Assembly (NCBI GenBank): GCA_022695795.1
Contig: MU404202.1
Coordinates: 1-64,000, forward strand
Source of the DNA: Biscogniauxia marginata
Taxonomy: Eukaryota; Ascomycota; Sordariomycetes; Xylariales; Xylariaceae
Direction: 5' to 3'
Length of the DNA: 64,000 nt
Shown here: positions 31,633 to 44,512 of the stretch, in pieces
How positions within the stretch are numbered: the first letter of the stretch is position 1
Layout: each line of letters begins with the position of its first letter
Notes under the pieces: generated by a model
Seen by the model: only the letters and a program-made list of their open reading frames with translations
The model's database searches: none
Told to the model about the DNA's origin: nothing
Translations under genes and position numbers: made by a program

Positions 31633-34019
31633 TTACGCTTTCTCTACCGTTCCAGGCGCCTTTGGCGACGGCTTAACCGACTTCCATTCAAGGAAGCAAC
31701 ACGCAACCAGGGCCAGTCCGCCTAACGGGACGGCAGCCAAGAAGACACCATGCAGGGCTTCGTTGTATTTATCAAGTAGTATTGGTAGTTGGTCTGCAGA
31801 GACCATCTGCCGGAAGGCAATAGCTCCGGCTTCGACGATAGCCTTCACGTCAAGCCCGGGTATGTCGGTTTCGCTGATAACCGCCTGAAGCCGGTTCTGG
31901 AAGATGCTGTTGCCGACAGAAATGAAGACAGCTCCTCCGAGTGACTGTGAGGCTACGACAGCGGCAGTGCCCACTGCGAGGTCCTGTTGCTTGAGTACTG
32001 TTTGTACAGCAGTGAATCCCTGTTGGATGGACATGCCGAACCCGGCGGAGGCTAGAATCTCGATGCCTATCCACATCCCCATGTTCATATTAGGGTGAAA
32101 TAAGGTGATTACACCACAGCCGATCGTTCCGATCGCGCTGCCAATGATGGCCGGTGGTGTGAAGTATCCGACGATAGAAACAAAGACGCCTGAAAAAAGA
32201 GAGAATAATGCGTTGGAGACAAAGTAAGGGATCATGGCGACCCCGGATTGGATGGCACTATACCCTAGGATCGCCTGGAACCAGATGGGTAGGAAGTAGG
32301 TCTGGATCAGCAGAGCTCCATAAGTAAAGAATGCCATTATGCAAGATGCTGCCACTGTTCGTTGTTTGGCGATGGCTGGTGGAATCAAAGCACCGTCTTG
32401 CTTCCACCAGAACCATACTATTAATACAATTACGGTGACCACAGCACCACAAAGTAGGCCTATGATCTTGGCGCTGCCCCAGGCCGCCCCGGTAAGTGTG
32501 TACTCGAGAGCCAGGAACAACATCACAGCCGCGCCCAGTAGAATGGTGTTACCAATAAGGTCCAGGTCGATTATTCGGTCCACAATGGGACGAACGGGAT
32601 CGTCACTAGTACGTGGATGGTAGACTAATACCATCACGATAATCGTGACTGCACCGACTGGAAGGTTGATCCAGAAACACCATCGCCACGTCTGTTAATT
32701 ACCGGTCAGTCACTCAGCTGTATAAGAATAGATTTTCCAATTAGTCACGTACGAGTAAATCAGTGAAAACACCACCAATCAGCGGACCGACAGTTGCACC
32801 AACTCCAAACCTGGCGAAGTTAGTTTAGTTATTCTAGAGATACCAGAGGGTCGTTCTCCTATCGACTTACATCAAACCGACAACTGCCGTGTATATGGGC
32901 CTCGCGGCCAGCGGCACGGCCGTAGCGACGATCACGAAACTCCCGGTCAAGATGCCGGCACTACCAAGGCCGGCAATCGCACGACCAATAATCAACAAGG
33001 CGGACGACGGTGCCCAGCCGCTGATTATAGATCCCAGTTCGAAAATGAACATGGAGAGAAGGTAAGACCATTTCGCATCGAAGAGCGTGAAGACGCGGCC
33101 GAAAATGGGCTGGAACGCACAGGCCGTTAACAGATAGGAGGAGCCGTACCAGCCAATATCTGCCGTCGATTTGAACTCGCCCGTGATGAAAGGAATGGAC
33201 TAGATACCAGCATTAGGAAATCGGAACAATACATGGAGAGGCCTGCGGCTCGCTTACTGTTGTGATGATGGTCCGGTCTATAGAGATCAAGAAAACCACT
33301 AGCGAGAGACCGATGATGAGCAATACCAGCGGAATGCCCTCCAAGAACCCGTCGCTAGCCGTCTCGTCGTCAGACGGGGAGGAGGTAGAGGGAGGCTGCC
33401 GACTGCGTGCGTCCTCGTCCTCCTCCGCGATATCCGGTTCGAACGGCCGCGTGTACTGCGATATCCTCGCGGCGGGCTTCCCCGGATGCCGCTGCTCAGA
33501 GGCGGGCGTGCCGCCCAGGATCTGCCGCGTGGAACCCGTCCTCACCGAGGCGGCGTCTATTGCTCCGATAGACGCCAGGTACTGCAGGCGAGGCCCCGAC
33601 GCGATCAGGAACTCCGACAGGGTCTCGTACCTGTCCGACTCGGAGATATTCGAGAGCGAGAGGCGAGGGGGGGCAGCTCCGCCCGTCGACTTGATCGTGT
33701 CAGTGCTGGTGATGACCGTCGACGTCGAGGAGGATGACTGCTCTCTTGAATGGACCTTGGACCCCTGTGCGCTTTCTGTGGCATTCTGCGCACGTACGAG
33801 GGGTATTACGGAAGGAGAGGTCGTGAATGAGATATTCGATTCCATGTCGTCGTCCCAGTGTGCCGACAAGGCACTTGTCTTTCCGTCTTCAGAGTGCCGC
33901 ACTGGTATAGGAGTCATCGCGAAGGACATGTCATCGCCTTCTAGTGAAGGCTGAGGGCCATCATCTTCGTCCCTGGCCTCGTTTTTGCCCTGGCCTGACT
34001 CTATTGGTTCGGGAGCCAT
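31633..34019 (-). CDS. MFS transporter, DHA2 (14-helix) type, with long N-terminal tail
   Basis: Four exons, 34019-33258, 33199-32871, 32810-32753 and 32691-31633, keep frame and give 735 residues. The third exon is only 58 nt. A hydrophilic N-terminal tail of about 220 residues, rich in Ser, Asp and Glu, precedes the first helix (PLVLLIIGLSLVVFLISIDRTII). Family marks include WYGSSYLLTACAFQPIFGR, GRAIAGLGSAGILTG, and antiporter motif C ([26 protein letters not shown]). It matches fungal drug or toxin efflux pumps of the proton-antiport DHA2 group in the plasma membrane. The long tail is much larger than usual and may be a regulatory or phosphorylated region. The substrate is unknown; the neighbouring genes do not define a recognisable biosynthetic cluster. 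Confidence 0.9.
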
Positions 34020-36132
34020 TGTGAGCGTTATCTGACCCCTTTAGCCGGGCTTGGTGTAAAAGGTTCAAAGGATAGCAATCAATCTTCCCTTTGTCCTCTT
34101 GCCCTGTTGTCGTCTAACTCACGTCACTCCCGATTCCGGAGTTGACCCTAGTTAACCGTATAATACACGACGTATCTCTAGGAGTCCTAGCTTATTCAAT
34201 GAGTGAGGGACGGAGTCTGTACGCACACCTCCCGCTACGACAAGGAAATGCAGGTAGTAGGTCTCGATAGGTATCGCTCGGATAACATCCAAGGTCTTCT
34301 CCCCGGGGGCTTTGCAGGGGCGAGACCAACTCCGTTCCCATAAGACGACGACCAAAACTAATCAATAACATTGTTCCTCCAATCAACAGGGCGCAGAGAG
34401 TACGTCATCCAATGGTAGCATATTGTGGCGTTGTTATTGTTTAGATCGGCGTGCGTGTACACAAACATCGATGAACGATATGGACGCTAGACAGTCCTGT
34501 CGTGCACACATAGAACGTCCTACGCGGGGACTGTCAGCTACCAGGACCCCAGAGCCCAGAGGGATGGTATGGGGTCTTGGCATATTAGTGAGACAACGAC
34601 TGTTGAGCTATTGTCCTTGCTAACAGACCCCTGCTCGAGATCCGAGTCTTATCATATGCTACTGCATACTACTCTACCTAACTCACGGTAGTGAGACATC
34701 CCGTGCGGCCCGGAGGAGGTCCGAAGCCACCAGACCCGTAGGTGCCCAAGCCAGCGCCACAAGGCTGATCACTCCCGGATATGGTCTCCTAGCGCTACCT
34801 GGATCCCCTGACTAACTAATTCGCCCCGGCTTGGTAATGTCAGGTTGCAATCTAGTGTCTTATTGGTCTGGAACCCTGTCCCAGGACTACCCAGATCGTG
34901 GTTTAACTCTTTCGTAGATGCAGCCAAGCTTTGGGGGCTATTGCTACGTCAACACTCTAATGAGACGACCTCGCATTAGCACATGCATACTGTTTTGAGA
35001 CTATCGCTGCTGAAAAAGATAGTACTCTTAGAACGTCAAGTAGAAACAGTAAGTGAACCTAGCGTAAAGAACGGTAACTAGTATGTCTGTGCCGTATGAT
35101 TACTTCAGTCCTTGATCAATAGATCGTCAGCTAGCTCACAATCACAAACGGCTATATTCGGCGAAATCCTATTAGATCGTAGACAAAAATTTCCTCCATG
35201 TGTGAGTACGCTGCAGGTAATCATCCATGAGCACGTGGCTAAATTCCTCAGAGGCATAGAGCGGAGTGAGCGAGCGGATGAGGATTGCTGCGTCTTATGT
35301 ATGCTATTTTTAGAGAAAAGGTCGTGCAACAACTAAGGAACAGCCCGTTTTGTGTGGTAGGTAACAACACATGATCATTCTGCACTTCTTGATTTGCATA
35401 TCGTGCAACTTGAGATAGTCCAGGATATCCTGCTTCGACTTCAAGGCTAAGCAGCGGTCTCTTCGTTCTCTTTGCAGTCTTTTTGTTCCATCATCTCTCC
35501 CCCTATTGGCCTTCTGTAGGTATATGTTTATATTGTCCAACATTTAATCAATGAAATATTTGTCATGTAGTACCATATATCCCTTTTTAATAGAACTTTC
35601 TTATATGTCTATCAAGTGAGATAAAAATATATGATAGCCTAGATGTGGTTCTAGTGTCTTCGTCAACACAATCGTTGACTTATTTCAAGCTATACTAGCA
35701 ATTACCTAGAGTTGGTAAATCGTATAAGCGATCCGTTTGTTCTAAAAAGGCAATATCTGGTAATAGACAACAGTGATATTGAATTCTACTCGCGAAGAAG
35801 ATGCATCACGAACAGGACCTAAAGTATTATGAGGTTTGTATCAAGTTGTCCGGAAACATAAAAGACGAGTTGTGTCACCGGATCCCAATACAAACTGGCT
35901 TTTCAAGCATCAAGGTTATATTTAATCCGATTTTGTCCTCTTTACAAATATTAATTAATGTATGATGCTTCACCGCCCATACCATTGCCTATACAGGTAT
36001 ATTAGCGACATGAATTCTTTACCCACAATGAGTGACGATATGAATTACGTGATATCTTTTAATGCAGAGCCCAGGAATCAATGAAAACGCCAGATTATAA
36101 TATTCGGCCGGTGGATACAACAGCAAATATAC
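34020..36132. other. Gene-poor AT-rich region
   Basis: No gene can be supported in these 2.1 kb. A minus-strand stretch near 34.15-34.39 kb is open in two frames with protein-like composition, but no family is recognised and it is short. It may be a relic. Confidence 0.5.
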
Positions 36133-37351
36133 TCATAAGACCTGCGACTTCTTCACGTGCGCTAGCTGCATGAGCGTGTTTACCACGCCGGCAACGCCTG
36201 CACCGTCGGTGTGTCTACCAAGGGCCTCGCAGTCTGAGCCCGAGAACTCGGCCTCGAGATCCTGCTGATGCTGTGTCGCGAGTAGCTGTGCCATCTGCAT
36301 ACCCTTCTGTCTCTGTGCCTCAATGTCTTCTCGTGTACGTGCGGCTTCGGCCTCCTCCTCCACGCTGAGTTCCTTCTCGGATGAATTGGGCAGCAAGCCA
36401 GACATCTGCAGCATCAGCTCTGGGGCGACCGTCTTGCGGCCCGATTTGAAGACGCATTTGCTCAGCGCAGTGGCGAAGATATCCTTGCTGTAAGCACTGT
36501 CGCTTGACGACGATGATGAGATGCTGTTCATGCTTGTGCGCCGCAGTATCCCATCGAGCTCGTCATGTAAACCCCCTTTGATCGTAGCATTCGCATCACT
36601 ACTGTTTTGCTGGCTCTGGCCGAGGGACTGATTCGGATAGAGCGAGTAGGCTTTCGGCGCGGCGGCGCCCTTGCGCACGAAGTGCGTGACGATGTAGATC
36701 CACTTCTCATCCCAGCAGAGGATCTTGGACCACATCTCGAACTCGTGATAAGGCCGTATCTCGCGGCGGAAGGTACAGAACACGCCACCAAGGGCGAGCC
36801 CGAAAACTGGCCTGCCTGACCCCGTGTAGGCGGCGGTGCCGCCGCGCATCCGCTCGATACCGCTCGCGAACAGCGTGCACACGAGGTGCGTACGCGCAAT
36901 GTCCACGTCGGCGAAGTATGACGAGTTCGACTTATGCATGTTGAGGTCGATTTCCATGAGCTGCGCAGACGACGTCGTGATGATGGGCTGGAAGAGGTGT
37001 GAGGGTGTCAGGGGCACGCTGGGCCTCTGCGTGCGTAGAATGAAGCGGAAGGCATTAAGAAGACGCATCTAGAAAAGGTTGTTAATTTCGTTGCTGATTT
37101 ACTGTGAACTACCTCAAGCGAAATGGAGGAAATTGACTTACGTGCCACATGAACGGCATATTCTTTAAGTTTAATACGACGAATATACATAGCAAAGAAA
37201 ACCATAGAGTTGACCATGTCAGGTGAGGATATATGGTGTTGGTGATGGTGGGCATTGAACTTTGAAGCCCGATGATGTGTTTTTCGGTTGCTTCATCGTA
37301 AGCCGACCTGCGGCTGTCATTGATGGAACCTAGGATATATGTTGTTGACAT
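36133..37351 (-). CDS. Thioesterase-like (hotdog fold) protein, THEM6 type
   Basis: Two exons, 37351-37142 and 37068-36133, give up to 381 residues. The intron has a gtaagt donor and a tctag acceptor, and splicing joins PFMWH to MRLLNAFRF. An N-terminal hydrophobic segment (LTWSTLWFSLLCIFVVLNL) precedes a hotdog-type core: SYFADVDIARTHLVCTLF, then FGLALGGVFCTFRREIRPYHEF and WIYIVTHFVRKG. This layout matches the THEM6 and fungal thioesterase-like group. A Ser-rich linker and a charged helical C-terminus follow. A second ATG at 37255 would shorten the protein by 32 residues and put the membrane segment closer to the start. It is likely membrane-associated and acts on acyl thioesters; actual hydrolase activity is not proven by the visible motifs. 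Confidence 0.85.
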
Positions 37352-40010
37352 TGTATTAAGCCGTCGACAAAGGAAAGGGGGCTTAATGCCGGGTGGTATC
37401 TTCAGATAGAGAGCTCTGGTCTATATCATTTGGGTTTCGATGATATGAGCCTACTCCTTTATTATTCCATTTGAATTGAAGGAAGTGCAATAGAAGTGCA
37501 GGTGTCTTGCTTGGCAGCCATTTAGACCTATATATCAGGGGAAAATAAGCACCACATAGATAGGGCTCTTTGTAACATGCCGGGGCCGTAAACAAGGCGG
37601 GCTGGATCATTGCTATCAATCTTCGATTCAATATCTTGCTTTCCCCATAATGCTTAATACCAAGCAGTTGTTACATTCTCCCGTAGCGTTTACTCGGAAA
37701 CGGGCTAATGGTTTCTCGAGCTCTCTAATCTTCCTCTTTAAGGCAGCCATGGTAGCTAGAGGTAAGAGCTAAGCTCGCCTTGATCGGATCAAGCAATGAT
37801 CGACCGGGTAGGATCCAGGCCGCTGGGAACGATATATCTTTCAATAGTGCCTCGTACAGGGTTGTGTATTTACCTAGAGAGAAGGGATGCCACACATCAC
37901 CACAGTAGTTGTATGAGCACATGAATATTTCCTTTAGGATTCATATGTGTAAATTTTGATGATTATAATGTGTATAAATCTTAGTACTACCAGTTACTAC
38001 GACATTTTTATGAGGTCTGAAAAAGAGAATTTCCGTCATTTCTAACACTGTATAGGTACCTTTTCAACACTAACCGGTATTTTTACGACACCGAACTAAC
38101 GGGGTCACAATACCAATGCTAAACAATCTCCAATAGGGCCACAAGTCTCTGGATTATCTTGCCTAAGCGTGAGTATTAGCTTCTCTGGCTGACTTCTTAT
38201 CTGGTTGGGCTTCCTATCTATTTGGCTCTCTGAAAATTACGTTTCCGGTCTAGTAAGAGGATAGCATGCCGCCTGGCGCAGTATACGGGCCAGACTCCAT
38301 ATTGCATCATTATGAGTCGCGTAAACTTCTTGAAAAGGCCCAGAACTATTCCAGAGGTAATCTATACATAGTTATCGCGTCAACGGATTGGGTCGAAGTG
38401 GTGGTGAAGCCAAGGGATTATATTATACCAACAGCCACTGCGTCGGTATTTTGTCCCCGTAAAATGGGGTCCAAAGCGAACGCTACTCCTTGAGCCTGTC
38501 ATGGTCCAATGGATAGCGTCGGTTCCGACACCTAATGTCGGGGGTCTTGGATAATGCTATTTGCTGTGATATTAAATAACGTCAGTGGCTTTTGTCCTAG
38601 GTTAGCTCATTTACTAGCTATCGCTTCCCTAGACTCGCGGCGACACAAGTTGCCATCAACTAGCTATTTTTGTACCGTTGTTCAAGTAACGTTCCTCTTC
38701 AGCCTCTAAGGCGACCTAGCTAGAGGGTAGCGGGCTGCCCCGAAATATACCTTTCTACTCCACTGTTTAACACACACTTCGCGGCATTTTTCTGGCAGCT
38801 AGATATGATGCATAAGCATACCACATACCTACAAGCAATAAGCTTATCACGAAACCACTACTTGAATCCTCAAGCGTCACCGGGTGGTCCTTTAGAAGTG
38901 TTGGTCTGAGAATCGGTATCTGTTCATTGTCTTCAGATATATTTGGTTCACGAATCTAAGAGAGATAAAAATTAACTAATTCAAGATAAAATGGATATAG
39001 GTAGTTGTGTATTAACTGCCAGATAGTTACGTAAATGCTTAGTGATGGTTGTGCGGTAAGTTCACAGTGAACGGTATCAGAAAACAGTATCGAGAAACTT
39101 ATCAACATACCTACTAGAGTTGAATTTTTTTTTTTTGTCTAATTGTAATCATTTCGTTCGTACTAGTTGGTCATCATCTAGGTCTTACGGATCGATCGGG
39201 ATTTTAGTCGATAATTCGGAGCGAGCAGATCCTTAAAGAGCCTACTCACTAAGAAACCCGGAAACAAAAGAGCCGTCCTCATGCGCGGAGCCGAATCGGA
39301 TCTACGAAATCGATCTAGATGGAATGCTTCTATTAGCAAGGTGACGTGAATATTTCATCAACTCCACCACGGTGCGTTGTTCAACATCCCCCGTCGACAA
39401 TGGCATTTTTCAACGCACCCTTCCGATCTCGAATACGACCAAGACCAGGTTTAGGTAATTACCTGTTTAGGAAAGACATTGCAAGGAACTCCCTGCCGAT
39501 CTACGGCAACCCTGTACCTTGCTCTTGCGCTTGCGGACTAGGTAGGAGCTGATTAATACCTACCGACGATCGGTGTGCGCCCAGGGCTGAAAGATCTCAC
39601 ATGGATACCCCTGTTTTCGAGATGGTGGCTGAATGCAAACCCCACCGTTAGGAGGTTACTCAATTTTTCTTTTCGACTTCACTCGGCCAAGATGTCGAGT
39701 GTATGATGGTCTTTGTATGATTCTTGACATGTGGTTTTCCTTTGTAGAAGAGTCGACGTTATGAGGATATTGTATTAGATTTCTGCATATTCTGACTGGG
39801 CAAAACCAAAAGCAGCAATAAGCATTTTAGACTAAGCATTATACACTTTACGAGTGAATATGTCTACTGGGAGTGGCTTCGACTCCTGGTAGCACATGAA
39901 CCATTAACCCAATCATCGACTTCATGATAGAGTATTCTAAGACCCCCACCATGCCTCCAAGAGCCCGATTGGATCCTCCACCGATACCTAACTCCTGAAT
40001 AATGAGGCGC
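37352..40010. other. Gene-poor AT-rich region
   Basis: These 2.7 kb hold scattered short open frames without family resemblance. A poly-T run lies near 39127-39136. No repeat or gene was recognised. Confidence 0.55.
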
Positions 40011-41126
40011 CTATTTTCTGGCAACTAGGTTGCTGTTGGCATGCTGCATTGGTGTGCAGCCATCGGCGACCTTGACCGCACTCTCCTTCATCGACGCCAC
40101 TGCGGCATTCTCAACCTTCTTAGCGCCCTTGCGGCTTGCCGCCTTTCGGTACGTGGCAATGTAGAACATGATGAAGAGTACTAGATAGGAGCTAAGGATG
40201 ACACAGCCCGAAATCGCGGCAAAGGGCTCACCGGCACAGCGCCCGACATGAGGGAGCCAGGGAGCGTACACGCTAGCGTAGTAGTCCCAGGTTGCGAAAT
40301 ACACGAAGCCTGCAGAGTGATGTTAGTATGCGTTGTCTATCGAGTCCCCCCCCCCTTCGCTAGTCGCTTACCGAGATCAATGATGAACTGAGCAATCTGC
40401 ATGCGGGTAATCCACTCCTTCCACCAGACCTTGACGCCCCTCGCGCTCTGGAAGTAGTACCAGTACATGACAACGTGAACAGTGAGGTTCAACGTAATCG
40501 GCACCCAAGATACGGAGGTATGGCCAAGAAGCTGGGTGTAGCACAGCAGGGCGGTCGCGGGGTGATGGTAGGTGTGGAGGAAGGTGAGAGGCTTCTTCTT
40601 GACCATCAGGAACACAGTATCGATCAATTCGATGTACTTCGTGATGTAGTTGAGCTGCATGCCAAGGTCAGTAGGCACTCGGTCATCAGAAGTGTTCACG
40701 GAGAGTATGCGAACTTACGTAGTAGAGGGTTACCAGCGGCTTGGTCCAGCCATCCGCACCGCATATGTTCTCGTAGAGGCCGTGCTGCCACACAGTCGGT
40801 GCAAGCTGCCCAATGAAGAGAACTAGGAGGCCGCCGCTCAGCAGCGTGAGGAAGAGATTGTGTGCCTTGAAGAGACCATTGAGCTTCAGTGGCTCGCGGT
40901 TGCGCATGAACTCGCGACCACCGAAGATGACGGTCACGTATAAGACGATCATGGTCACAGTCTCACTCAACGTCGACATGGGGGTCACGCCTTCGACGAA
41001 CTTGAACTCGTCGGCAGGATACCCCATAATTGATGTCCAGAGCTTGTCGAAAGCCTGCCATGGTGCGATGGGGATCACGCCAATGCCTTGTGAGGCTTGA
41101 AGAGAGAGAAATTTGTCAAAAGACAT
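40011..41126 (-). CDS. ELO-family fatty-acid elongase
   Basis: Three exons, 41126-40719, 40654-40372 and 40309-40011, give 329 residues. Both introns have clean gtaag donors and gcag acceptors. The product is a multi-pass endoplasmic-reticulum 3-ketoacyl-CoA synthase. The diagnostic histidine box is HTYHH (163-167), preceded by the family block [23 protein letters not shown] and followed by [13 protein letters not shown]. The C-terminus is basic and ends in ARK, weakly like an ER-retrieval signal. It extends fatty acids by two carbons with malonyl-CoA as donor, within the elongase complex. The fungal ELO2/ELO3-type (saturated and very-long-chain) assignment is the best fit, but chain-length preference cannot be read from the sequence. 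Confidence 0.95.
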
Positions 41127-42895
41127 GATTATGAAATATAACTAAGGAGAGCTGACACAGAGCCAACGAACAATAAGGAGAATTTTAAAGACTGAAATGA
41201 CAATGACGATGTCGAGAAAGAGGTCGACCGAGGCAACACGGGATTAAAACCCGTGGTTATTTAATTGTTGACGCCGATGTTGGTCCTCACGAGCTAGGAA
41301 GCTGGGCATTAAAGGGCATTATAAGTACCTGGCAGACTATATCGTGCTTTTCTAGTCGGTATCAGACCGCATCCACTAACAGAGTCTAGTGAATCAACAG
41401 CACAAGTAGAAGAACTAAGGGGCTCCCTGAACTTCAAAACAGATAGGCTACTTAGAGGCCACAACTCTCCACTCTGGCAGGATCCAGACTAGTCACATTA
41501 GAGCCCCCTAAATGAAAATGTCCATGTGAAAATGGTATGTATCGTCGGCGAGGGTGATAGTCAGAGCACCTTGTGGTGCTCCATGAGCCCGATGACGGCA
41601 GTGGCCTTAGACATTTCTCGGGATGTTGACTTAGACGCTCCCAAGAATTCATAACCCTAGATAGAGATCATCGCGCACTAAGCTCGCTTGGGATGTCTAG
41701 TAAAGCCACCCTGGTCTTATACGCTTAGATATCCGATCGCCAGGAACCTTGCCGGGTTCCCCATGGCTGACTAGGCGTGAATTGTTTCACAAAGTTGGGA
41801 GCTGATGAGAACGGTTTATCAATGTTTCGTCCAACACAAATAGCCAATAAGACATCCTTGAAGCCACTATTGCCCTTTCAGCTGGCATTGCAGTCGATGC
41901 TATTCGCCATCGAGATACATACCACCACGAGATGACTAACTCATAAACACGCTCCCACATGTAGATCCCCACAGTGTTCTCGTGAACTGTATGAGGCTAA
42001 GATACCACCTACATGCCACCATTTTCAAACACGCATTGCGCCATTAGAGGTATTATCTCGGTGCTACTATCAACACTTAATCAATACCACTCCACCATGC
42101 GGCTGATATAGTCGCAACAAATATGCATATTCATCTTGTCTACTATGTATGTAATGTATACAAGGGTGGTCTAGATCCGGGGAGTAGGACTCAATAGCCT
42201 GCTTAGCGAGCGTTGCCCGTCAGTGGACTATGCTATTCATAGTAAACAGACTATCGTCTGAAAACGCAGTGAAACAACAACCCGTAATTTACGTGGAAGA
42301 TGGTCAAGCCGTCTACGCTAAGGACATGCAGCATAAACGGTTGTGACTGGTCAGCTAGGTGTTGATATCGAGGCGGACTCGGGGCCAAAGCCACTTCCGA
42401 GATTGCAAATCAGAATATCTCGGGTTTGCACCTATCTCACTAGTGTTGCGTCGAAGTCATGGAAGGGCGTTAGTTCGCCTCGCCTCCCGAGTATATGCTT
42501 GTCTATCCTGCTAGCTAGGGGTTAGCAAGACTCCTTTGTTCAGTCTTGGGCGTATTCTGCCAGCCTATAAGCAACACTAGGGTAAATGTGGATCCTCGTG
42601 ATTATATTGTCCCCAAAGACCCGATTCCGGCATGGCATCGTCACGTAGTTCCTTATCCCTAGGTTCACTGCCCAGCTTGTCGTATATAACAGACCATTGT
42701 CGACCCGCGTCTGCCGTGTCAGCACGGGTAATCAGACTCCCTCCGCCGTCGAGATTTGTATGAGTCAGATTATATAACTGCGTAAGCGGATTCGCTTTAT
42801 TTTTCTTAATAATTCTAGTAATAATATTGACAATTCTTTTACTGCCTGCCGACTTGTTCTTTTGCCTTGTGCCTTCTATCATCCATTACTTCAAT
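41127..42895. other. Divergent intergenic region
   Basis: These 1.8 kb lie between the elongase (minus) and the second P450 (plus). No gene, repeat or clear regulatory motif was recognised. Confidence 0.55.
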
Positions 42896-44512
42896 ATGTC
42901 AAAAATCACCGCAGGGCCTGTACTGGCCGCCACAACAGCGGCCTCACTCTTATATGCCCGACAGGCCGAACTGCCCATTGCTCAGACTGTGGCATGGTCT
43001 ATAGCCATTGTCTTCCCACTGTATGCCACTGTCTGGCTCAGTTGGATATTCCCTCTATACGTGTCGGAACTCAGACACATCCCCACCGTGCCGGGCTTCC
43101 CACTCTGGGGTCAGTTCTTCGACATCATCATCCAAGAATGTGGTGTGCCTCAAAGAAAATGGCATAAGGAACATGGTCCTATCATTCGATACTTCTTCCC
43201 CTTTGGCGCTGAGCGTCTGTCGATTGCGGACGATGAGGCTCTTAAGCAAATGACTGTCAAGAACCCCTACAACTACCCCAAACCAGTACGTGCCAAGCTC
43301 TGGATGGTCCGCATTTTGGGAGAGGGTGTTCTCCTTGCGGAAGGCCAGGAACATGTGCACCAGCGCAAGTCCCTCGCCCCGGGTTTCTCCATCCAGTCAA
43401 TCCGCAACCTCACTCCGGTCTTCTGGGAGAAGTCCCTCCTGCTCGCCAAATGCTGGCGCCAGGAGATGACGGCCGAGAAGGTCACGACCAAGTCTTTTGA
43501 GGTGCTCGAATGGCTCAACCGAACCACTCTTGACATTATCGGGAGCGCCGGTTTTGGGTTCGAGATCAACTCGCTCGAGAACCCAGAGACCCCTATTCGC
43601 GAAGCCTACCGCCTAGTCTTCGCCTTTGACCTCGCATCTCGTCTGTTGCACGGTATCCAGGCCTTCATTCCCGCCTCCAAGTACATACCCGCCAAGATGA
43701 ACCGGGACATGGAGACATCTCGTGGCATCATCATCAACAAGGCCACCGAGATAATCACCGAGAAGCAGGAGCAGGCCGAGAACAACACCGGGGGCAAGGA
43801 CATCATCGCGCTCATCGCGCGCGAAAATAAGAAGCTGAAGGCCATGGGCGAGGCCGGCCTCTCCTTCGAGACCATGCGCGACCAGGTCATGACGTTCCTG
43901 GGCGCCGGCCACGACACGACGGCCACGGGCGTCGCCTGGACCATCCACCTGCTGTCGACGCACCCGGAGATCCAGTCGCGCCTGCGCGAGGAGATCAAGG
44001 ACCACATGCCGTTCCTGTTCGACAAGCGCGCGCGCTCCGACGCGGCGCAGATCGCGGCCGCGGACGCGGACCAGCTGCCGTACCTCGACAACGTGTGCCG
44101 GGAGTCGCTGCGGTTCATCCCGCCGATCCCGATGACGGTGCGGCAGTCGCTCGCGGACGACCACCTGGGTCCCTACAAGGTGCCCGGGGGCACGGTCATC
44201 TACGTGCTCGCCAACGCGATCAACCGGCTGCCGGCGTACTGGGGCCCGACGGCGGACGTCTTCGACCCGGACCGGTGGGACGACCTGCCGGCGACGTTCA
44301 CCGCCAACGCGTTCATGACGTTCCTGCAGGGCCCCCGCGGCTGCGTCGGCCGCAAGTTCGCCGAGACCGAGATGAAGATCCTGTTGTGCTGCCTGCTCAG
44401 CATGTACGAGTTCAAGCGTGACACCAGCACGCCTGACCCGGAGGAGTGGAAGATGTGGCGGCTGGTGCTGCGGCCCAAGGAGGGCGTCACTGTGAAGGTC
44501 ACCGCCATCTAA
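42896..44512 (+). CDS. Cytochrome P450 (CYP4-clan-like)
   Basis: A single-exon gene of 538 residues starting MSKITAGPV; an ATG 69 bases upstream is in frame but adds unlike sequence. Hydrophobic N-terminal segments anchor it in the endoplasmic reticulum. Motifs are the I-helix AGHDTT (337-342), ESLR for ExxR, FDPDRW, and the heme loop FLQGPRGCVGRKFAE with ligand Cys483. The block YPKPVRAKLWMVRILGEGVLLAEGQEHVHQRK, read with breaks, is the C-helix region typical of fungal P450s related to clan 4. Base composition changes within the gene: the first half is moderate in GC, while the last third is strongly GC-rich. The substrate is unknown. It is divergent from the fatty-acid elongase 1.8 kb away. 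Confidence 0.92.
   Translation: MSKITAGPVLAATTAASLLYARQAELPIAQTVAWSIAIVFPLYATVWLSWIFPLYVSELRHIPTVPGFPLWGQFFDIIIQECGVPQRKWHKEHGPIIRYFFPFGAERLSIADDEALKQMTVKNPYNYPKPVRAKLWMVRILGEGVLLAEGQEHVHQRKSLAPGFSIQSIRNLTPVFWEKSLLLAKCWRQEMTAEKVTTKSFEVLEWLNRTTLDIIGSAGFGFEINSLENPETPIREAYRLVFAFDLASRLLHGIQAFIPASKYIPAKMNRDMETSRGIIINKATEIITEKQEQAENNTGGKDIIALIARENKKLKAMGEAGLSFETMRDQVMTFLGAGHDTTATGVAWTIHLLSTHPEIQSRLREEIKDHMPFLFDKRARSDAAQIAAADADQLPYLDNVCRESLRFIPPIPMTVRQSLADDHLGPYKVPGGTVIYVLANAINRLPAYWGPTADVFDPDRWDDLPATFTANAFMTFLQGPRGCVGRKFAETEMKILLCCLLSMYEFKRDTSTPDPEEWKMWRLVLRPKEGVTVKVTAI

Noticed and set aside
38503..38575. tRNA-like stretch with an A-box-like TGGTCCAATGG and GGTTCC
   Set aside because: The B-box-like bases come too soon after the A box, no acceptor stem pairs, and no anticodon arm of the right size forms.
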